Source of the DNA: Gnetum montanum | Taxonomy: Eukaryota > Streptophyta > Gnetopsida > Gnetales > Gnetaceae | Length of the DNA: 63,638 nucleotides | Assembly: GCA_015680685.1 (NCBI GenBank) | Contig: MNCI01036774.1 | Location: forward strand, 85,191-148,828 | Reading direction: 5' to 3' | Shown: piece after piece, positions 58,961 to 63,638 of the stretch | Numbering within the stretch: the first letter of the stretch is position 1 | Layout of the letters: each line of letters opens with the position of its first letter | Notes under the pieces: generated by a model | The model's database searches: none | Seen by the model: only the letters and a program-made list of their open reading frames with translations | What the model was told of the DNA's origin: nothing | Position numbers and translations under genes: made by a program

Positions 58961-60018
58961 TTATCTATTGTGAGGTATCCCTACACTCAACCATACGAAT
59001 ACGAGCGTGCACGCGTGATCCGGTCGAACTCCGCAGACTAAATGCTTTAACACCACAAGAAACACTTGGGGTTAATCGTTTGTTGTCTTCACAGGCTTGC
59101 TTGTAGGTGTCACGGTGTATGGTTAAGCAAGTCTGAGGTATGTGATTTTTTTTGTATTTTTCAGTTTATCTCCTAAGCTATGAGGGAAAGGGTTGAGAAA
59201 CTAACTAACTCTAACTAATGTCCTAAGTCTAAATTAACTAGCGTCAGCATCCGTTCCCACTTACCGGACACACCCTGAACTATGCAACTGTGGCTACCAA
59301 ACGCTAATCGTTACTGGGATCACCACACGTAACGCAAGTGCTCGAAGTGGTCGTACTGAGGCACCTATTTAGCCTAAGTGTGATAAGTAGCCGATTCCTT
59401 GGCTAGCCGTACACACCCGTGGATGCTCGTAGCCAAGTCGTACTTATCACACGTTCTAGCCTAGCGATGAGTAGCCGATTCCTTAACTAGCCGTACACAT
59501 TGGACTACCACTGGGATTACCAAGCGCAGATCCTGGAATACGCTACTGGGTTACCAAGCAGCCAATGCTCGTAGTTAAGTTGTACTCACACGTTGCGACG
59601 AGCAGCCGATTCCTTGATTAGCCGTACACATCCGTAGATGCTCGTAATCAAGTCGTACTCGTGCGCACTAGGAAAGCAATAAATAAATAACAATAATTAA
59701 AACCATGTACTGTAAGGTTTATCCAATCAAGTTCATCTTTATTGCCATACACAACCGGTGTTCAGGTTACAAAGTTGCTCGAATAAAGAGCCGTTCACTT
59801 TAGGACTCCTATTGTGGGTACATGGGAAATATTCTAACTCTGGAGTGATCAATTTGCCAGAGCTTCGCTACTTCTAGCCAGGATTGGGAAATGAGGGGAG
59901 TGCCGCCTCTTATTTATAGATATGGTGGCGGACCGCGATATCACGTACGCGATATCGCAGGGCAAGACACGATATTGCATACGCGATATCGCGGCACAGT
60001 GCATGTCGCGTCTCATCA
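58961..60018 (-). repeat. 3' LTR of H
   Basis: 1058 bp, inverted and near-identical copy of 193-1250. CTCATCA at 60012-60018; the other end is damaged (expected TGATGAGTGGC, found ttatctattgt). TATAAATA on minus at 59918-59911; AATAAAG near 59743. U3 palindromes at about 59935-59995. Confidence 0.92.
59241..59664 (-). other. Array of four covarying stem-loops in U5 (H)
   Basis: Same 424-nt length as the array of Z. Arms in window coordinates: unit 1 at 59652-59645/59620-59613, unit 2 at 59579-59572/59489-59482 (CTTAACTA/TAGTTAAG, fully paired where Z has two G:T pairs), unit 4 at 59350-59345/59262-59257 with outer arms 59362-59356/59247-59241. Confidence 0.75.
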
Positions 60019-60587
60019 TACTCCCATGACTAAATGAAAACTCGTCCTCGAGTTCCTTACAATGATATCAGGTAGGTATGGGATTATTGAGGGGAATGGA
60101 ACTAATGGGATGACATGTGAACAGGTCTTTATTACAAGACTTGACAAAAAATGGTGTTCATGACAACAATGGTGAACACCTTATTACAATGACATCAGGC
60201 CACATTTGGTAGCTAAGAGAAAAGAGGAGAGAGAATAGTCTTGCTGCTACCAATGCCTAGATTACGCCTTCCGTTGTCCACCCGTAAGCGCATTATCAAT
60301 CCTGCTCCTTGCATAGCTGCTTCAGCGCTGCTCCATTCCAAGTGTTTGCACTAGATCCATTCCGTTGTTGTATGATTGTCATCTGCACACACAACACAAT
60401 CATGTATTAGCAAGGGTAATTGAATCATGAAGTAAAGAATACCTTGTTTCAGTTTAGGTTCATTGGCTAGGTTGTGGTATGGCTGATATGGATTTGGGAA
60501 AATGTATATGATGACTACCGAAGGTATAGGGGTTAGGAAGAAAAATGAAAAAAATCTGGGGCTTAGGAGAAAAATCAAAAAATCAGG

Positions 60588-60607
60588 CCCCGTACCCCCA
60601 TGACTAA
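60588..60607 (-). promoter_or_regulatory. Internal polypurine-like motif in H spacer
   Basis: TTAGTCATGGGGGTACGGGG on minus, some 200 bp before the acceptor-like site, as in A (25385-25400). Confidence 0.5.
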
Positions 60608-61780
60608 TCGCAAACCTCTGGTAGCGTTAGAATGAAGAAAGAAAAGGAGTAAGAAGGATAAGTAAAAAGGGACAACTATGGCATCAACGAAGTGGATGTC
60701 AAGATGGAAATGAACAAAACTGCAATTAATTGCAAAAAATGTTAAGGAAAAGAAGTTAACTAATGTTCCAAATAGGAATGTCAGTGGGTCCTCCCCAAAG
60801 CAGGATCATGCCCTTAATGCCCTGACAATCCCATATTCAAAGAGTCCGTAGGCTTTGGGAATGTCCATTGGAACAAGAGGTAAAGTCTTAACTACTAGAA
60901 TTTACCAAAAAGAAAACAATGCATCAACCAAAATATATACACTAATGATACAACCGGCAATGAGGTGAATAGTGGAGAGAAGGATGGGGAGAAGAGAAGT
61001 GGAATGGAATCCCAAGAACAAGGTGGTGTACAGCCCCTTGTGTGGTTTATGATTAACGTGACTTGGCGAATCTCATTCCAACACTGGCTCAAACCAACCA
61101 CGTCCAGTGACTTCACATCAATGCATTTGGTTAAACCATCCACTTGGATAACAAGGATGCATCTCCAAAGAGCCACCACCATTCTGACGAAACAAAGGAG
61201 AGAATGGGAAGCGAGAAGGGCCTTAGCTAGAGGGAACACTTTGGTTCCATAACCAGTGCTGGCAGCCCAAATTTTTATTTTGTCTAAGGGGTGTGCTTTG
61301 AATCCTCACTTTGGTTTTTTTTTCGTGTTTTGTGTTTTTATGCGTGGGGACCACACCATGCAAAGACTTCTTTATTTTTATTGTCTCATCTTCCGAAGAA
61401 TGGGTAACATCGAAACAGTAAGAAAACTCAAGAAGGAAACAACCAAGCACCCAAGTGAATGACCAATACAAAAGCATCAAGTTCCCTTGAAGCCACACCC
61501 TTTGCAATCCTTGAGTCCTTCCTTAGTTTGAGAAATGCCCAGTCACCAGTTCGTTAAAGTTCTTATTAGAAGGGAACTGTACATTTCCAAGCCAAGGGAA
61601 ACCATAGACTTGATGGATGGATGGATGAAGTGATCTCATTGCCTGCCATATTAAAAGAAACATACCTTAGTATCAACATTGGAACTTAAAGGTAAAAACC
61701 AAAATATTATCAATTAATGGAAAAAAGTTCATCCCATCGGTCTGAACACTTATTGGGTGACGAACTTACAAGGTGTATGA

Positions 61781-61804
61781 CACACACACACACACACACA
61801 CACA
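61781..61804. repeat. (CA)n microsatellite
   Basis: About 12 CA units, followed by A-rich repeats. Confidence 0.95.
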
Positions 61805-61960
61805 AAAACTAGAAAAGTATAACGATGGTGTAAAACAAAAACGAGAAAAGTTAAAGAAATTTGTAAAACAAAAACGTGTAAAACAAAAACGTTGTAAAAC
61901 AAAAATGTGTAAAACAAAAACTTAAACGAACTGAGGGCCCCATATAGTTAGCATAGGTGG

Positions 61961-61980
61961 CCATCTCCTCCATGACTGAG
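61961..61980 (-). promoter_or_regulatory. Internal polypurine-like motif after H protease
   Basis: CTCAGTCATGGAGGAGATGG on minus; overlaps the last codons of the protease frame. Confidence 0.45.
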
Positions 61981-63247
61981 TTGTAAGGGAGAGGTCCAAA
62001 GTAATGAGCATTTGTTTGAATTTCTTAGAAGTGCCCAACTTCTCCCAATTGATGATCTTAAGTTAAGGGGTGGAAGTTGCCGACGCTCACGTTCCAATGA
62101 ATCTATGCCACGGTTGTTGGCATGAGTTTCCTCAGTTCGTTCCATGCATATTTTTCTGCTTCTACGAGAAGCTGTCAACCATGGGGTGTCTACTACTTCT
62201 TGTATGGTTGCTACATACATGCATCTTTGTTGTAGAGTTTCCTGGGCACACTTGTCACATGGAGACATTTCCTCCATGTCATCACCCGATGAATCACTGT
62301 ATGTGATGCATGGAACTATCGTCTTCTCGATCTTTCCACATATGTTTATCTTGGAGATTTCCAAGGAAAGATCGCGGATCCTAAGGCATGCGTCTACTGT
62401 GCTTAGCCATGCCCTTCCCATTATAATTGGGAAGTCCCCTTCGTTGTTGTTAACATCGATCACTAGAAAATCCGCTGGGTAGGACCAATCACACATAGTG
62501 GTAATAACATCCTCCACCAATCCCAAGGGAATGGTGATGGACTGGTTCGCCAACTCTAGTTGGATATTGCTCTTCTTAAGTTTTGGCAGGTTCCAGGCGT
62601 GATACATCTTTTGCGAAATTAAGTTGACTCTGGAACCTGAGTCAAGAAGAGCTCGATGTGGTGCATTTCCAGTGATCTGCAAATAAATAAAGGAACTCCC
62701 AGGGTTAGTTAGTTTCCTAGGAAGGTGGCCTACCTTGATCCAGTTAGTTACGGTATGTGTTAGCATAATCGTATGCATGACACTCCTTTGGACTGAAGGG
62801 TGCTCCGAAGCGTTAGTGGTTAGAGGCCTATACATGTACCCATCCGCTTGTTGTTGCGAGAGTTTGTTTGGGCTCCTAGTTCTGAAAAAAGGTCTCTTCT
62901 TTGTATAGTTTTCACCAGAACTAGCACCCAGTTGGATATTTACATGCTGAATATTTTCAGCTCTCGTGGCGTTACGTTGCTGCGGCTGGGTAGGCAATTC
63001 CCCTTGCATTGTTGGAGCAAGAGGTGTTATGGGAACTCCTTGAGGTGGAAGAGGTGCGGTTGGATTAGGAGGATGGACGGAATGTGAGATGTCTCCCGGA
63101 GGAGAAGGAGGCCTTCTGAAGTACTCCCGAGCTTGGTAGTGACGGTTGGGGGTAGCGTGACCCATAGAGTCACCTGGAGAAACTGGCTGCTGCACATAAT
63201 AACCGTAAGGATCAGGCTACCGGTAAGGGTATTGATGTGTTGGCGGT

Positions 63248-63264
63248 GGCATCCCCCACGACTG
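63248..63264 (-). promoter_or_regulatory. Polypurine-like motif inside H gag
   Basis: CAGTCGTGGGGGATGCC on minus, encoding QSWGMP; corresponds to 30851-30835 in K. Confidence 0.4.
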
Positions 63265-63638
63265 TGGGTATTACCACTGCTGATGTTGTCCAACGGGCTG
63301 TGGAGGCATTCCACTTGGATAATATGTTAGCGGTTGGTGGAACTGCCTTAGGTTACCTTGTGGATAAGGCAACCTTCGGGGTGTTTGCCGTTGATTAAGT
63401 CTTGCATTTAATGCTTACACCCCAGACTCCTGCAGATGTGAGATAATTGGACAACATCCTTTAGGATGGTCATAGTAGCAGACCTCACATCCACTATCAT
63501 TGTCTGAATCAAAATTTACAGCCACATCAGAGTTAGTGATTTTTCCCTTACCCTTGTTATGTGCAGGGCTTAAATCTCTCCACTTTTTCTTTCCTTTGTC
63601 ACTACTTTGCTCAACCTTAGACTCTTCTACAATTTTCA

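Larger units (their letters stand above)
60019..61947 (-). mobile_element. H spacer, acceptor-like site and 3' region
   Basis: Non-coding. On minus, TGTGTTGTGTGTGCAG ends at 60383 just before ATGACAATC (60382), the acceptor-plus-ATG of the extra ORF, but only a short remnant follows. Two internal polypurine-like motifs lie at 60607-60588 and, at the upstream edge, 61980-61961. (CA)12 at 61781-61804 and repeats of AAAACGTGTAAAACA at 61830-61925. ORFs at 60895-61507 are shadows. Confidence 0.72.
58961..63638 (-). mobile_element. Element H: Athila-like, gag-pro without pol
   Basis: On minus: gag-pro (63638-61948), spacer, polypurine tract (60034-60019), 3' LTR (60018-58961). No reverse transcriptase, integrase or extra ORF lies between protease and LTR. 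It inserted in the extra ORF of G. Close relative of Z. Confidence 0.87.
61948..63638 (-). pseudogene. gag-pro: H gag end and protease
   Basis: The open part, 63195-61948, is 415 residues. Upstream the same frame continues to the window edge with stops near 63428, 63271 and 63220. Zinc knuckle CEVCYYDHPKGCC at 63489-63451, then a Pro/Gln/Tyr-rich stretch. Protease: DSG at residues 185-187 (RALLDSGSRVNLI), AWNLPKLKKSNIQLEL, ADFLVIDVNN and IIMGRAWL (257-264), the elements of a retropepsin-like aspartic protease. This is the best-kept protease in the window. The C-terminal end runs into the sequence that follows integrase in A (LQLSHGGDGH), so pol was deleted between them. It would process gag made by its own family. 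Confidence 0.88.

Noticed and set aside
60895-61507. ORFs on both strands in the H spacer
   Set aside because: Not conserved in the aligned spacers of A, D or K; no domain.
62070-62482. Two ORFs on + at H
   Set aside because: Shadows of the well-supported protease frame on minus.

Overview
This is plant nuclear DNA made almost entirely of nested LTR retrotransposons. No host gene, rRNA, tRNA gene or CRISPR array is visible. The species cannot be fixed. Stacked Athila-like and Tat-like Ty3/gypsy elements, a tRNA-Asp-type primer site and heavy decay suggest a seed plant with a large, repeat-rich genome. Labels used here: Z, A, K, C, D, E, F, G and H are Athila-like elements or fragments that share one LTR family (TGATGAG...CTCATCA); B is a Tat-like element; P is a Ty1/copia fragment.

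Left part, read on +: 1-192 is the 3' end of Z and 193-1250 its 3' LTR. Z cuts the reverse transcriptase of A, whose pol continues at 1251-3235 and whose spacer runs to 4335. B (4336-25097, 20.8 kb) sits in that spacer with a 5-bp target duplication (ggtca). A resumes at 25103 and reaches its 3' LTR at 25970. That LTR is split by K, a minus-strand element at 26493-33102, and ends at 33103-33248.

Middle: a gag fragment C (33249-33951, +) is cut by D (minus). D has its 3' LTR at 33952-34760, a decayed extra ORF, a spacer, and pol at 39951-42103. Next comes P (42104-43773, minus), then E (43774-51090, +), which has gag-pro and an extra ORF but no pol. An AT-rich stretch of 3.7 kb follows, with only a possible LINE ORF1 scrap.

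Right part, all minus: the 3' LTR of F (54841-55708), then G (56334-58960), then H (3' LTR 58961-60018, gag-pro 61948-63638). The LTRs of Z and H have the same length (1058 bp), are close to identical, and face each other at the window ends.

How the parts work together: A and D carry pol and could have been helpers. H, K and E have lost pol but keep gag or gag-pro, signals and usually an extra ORF, so they look like non-autonomous partners. The extra ORF lies between pol and the 3' LTR, where Athila elements carry an env-like gene, and a splice-acceptor-like site precedes it. B follows Tat layout: gag-pro, then an antisense gene with plant-type introns, then pol with a second RNase H.

Main hunt results: (1) an array of four stem-loops in the U5 of the Athila-like LTRs, whose arms change together between units and copies; (2) a motif matching the 3' polypurine tract repeated at internal module borders of the same elements; (3) the extra ORF family; (4) the spliced antisense gene of B. 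Five single-N joints, four with 44-46 bp duplications, are assembly artefacts that affect coordinates.
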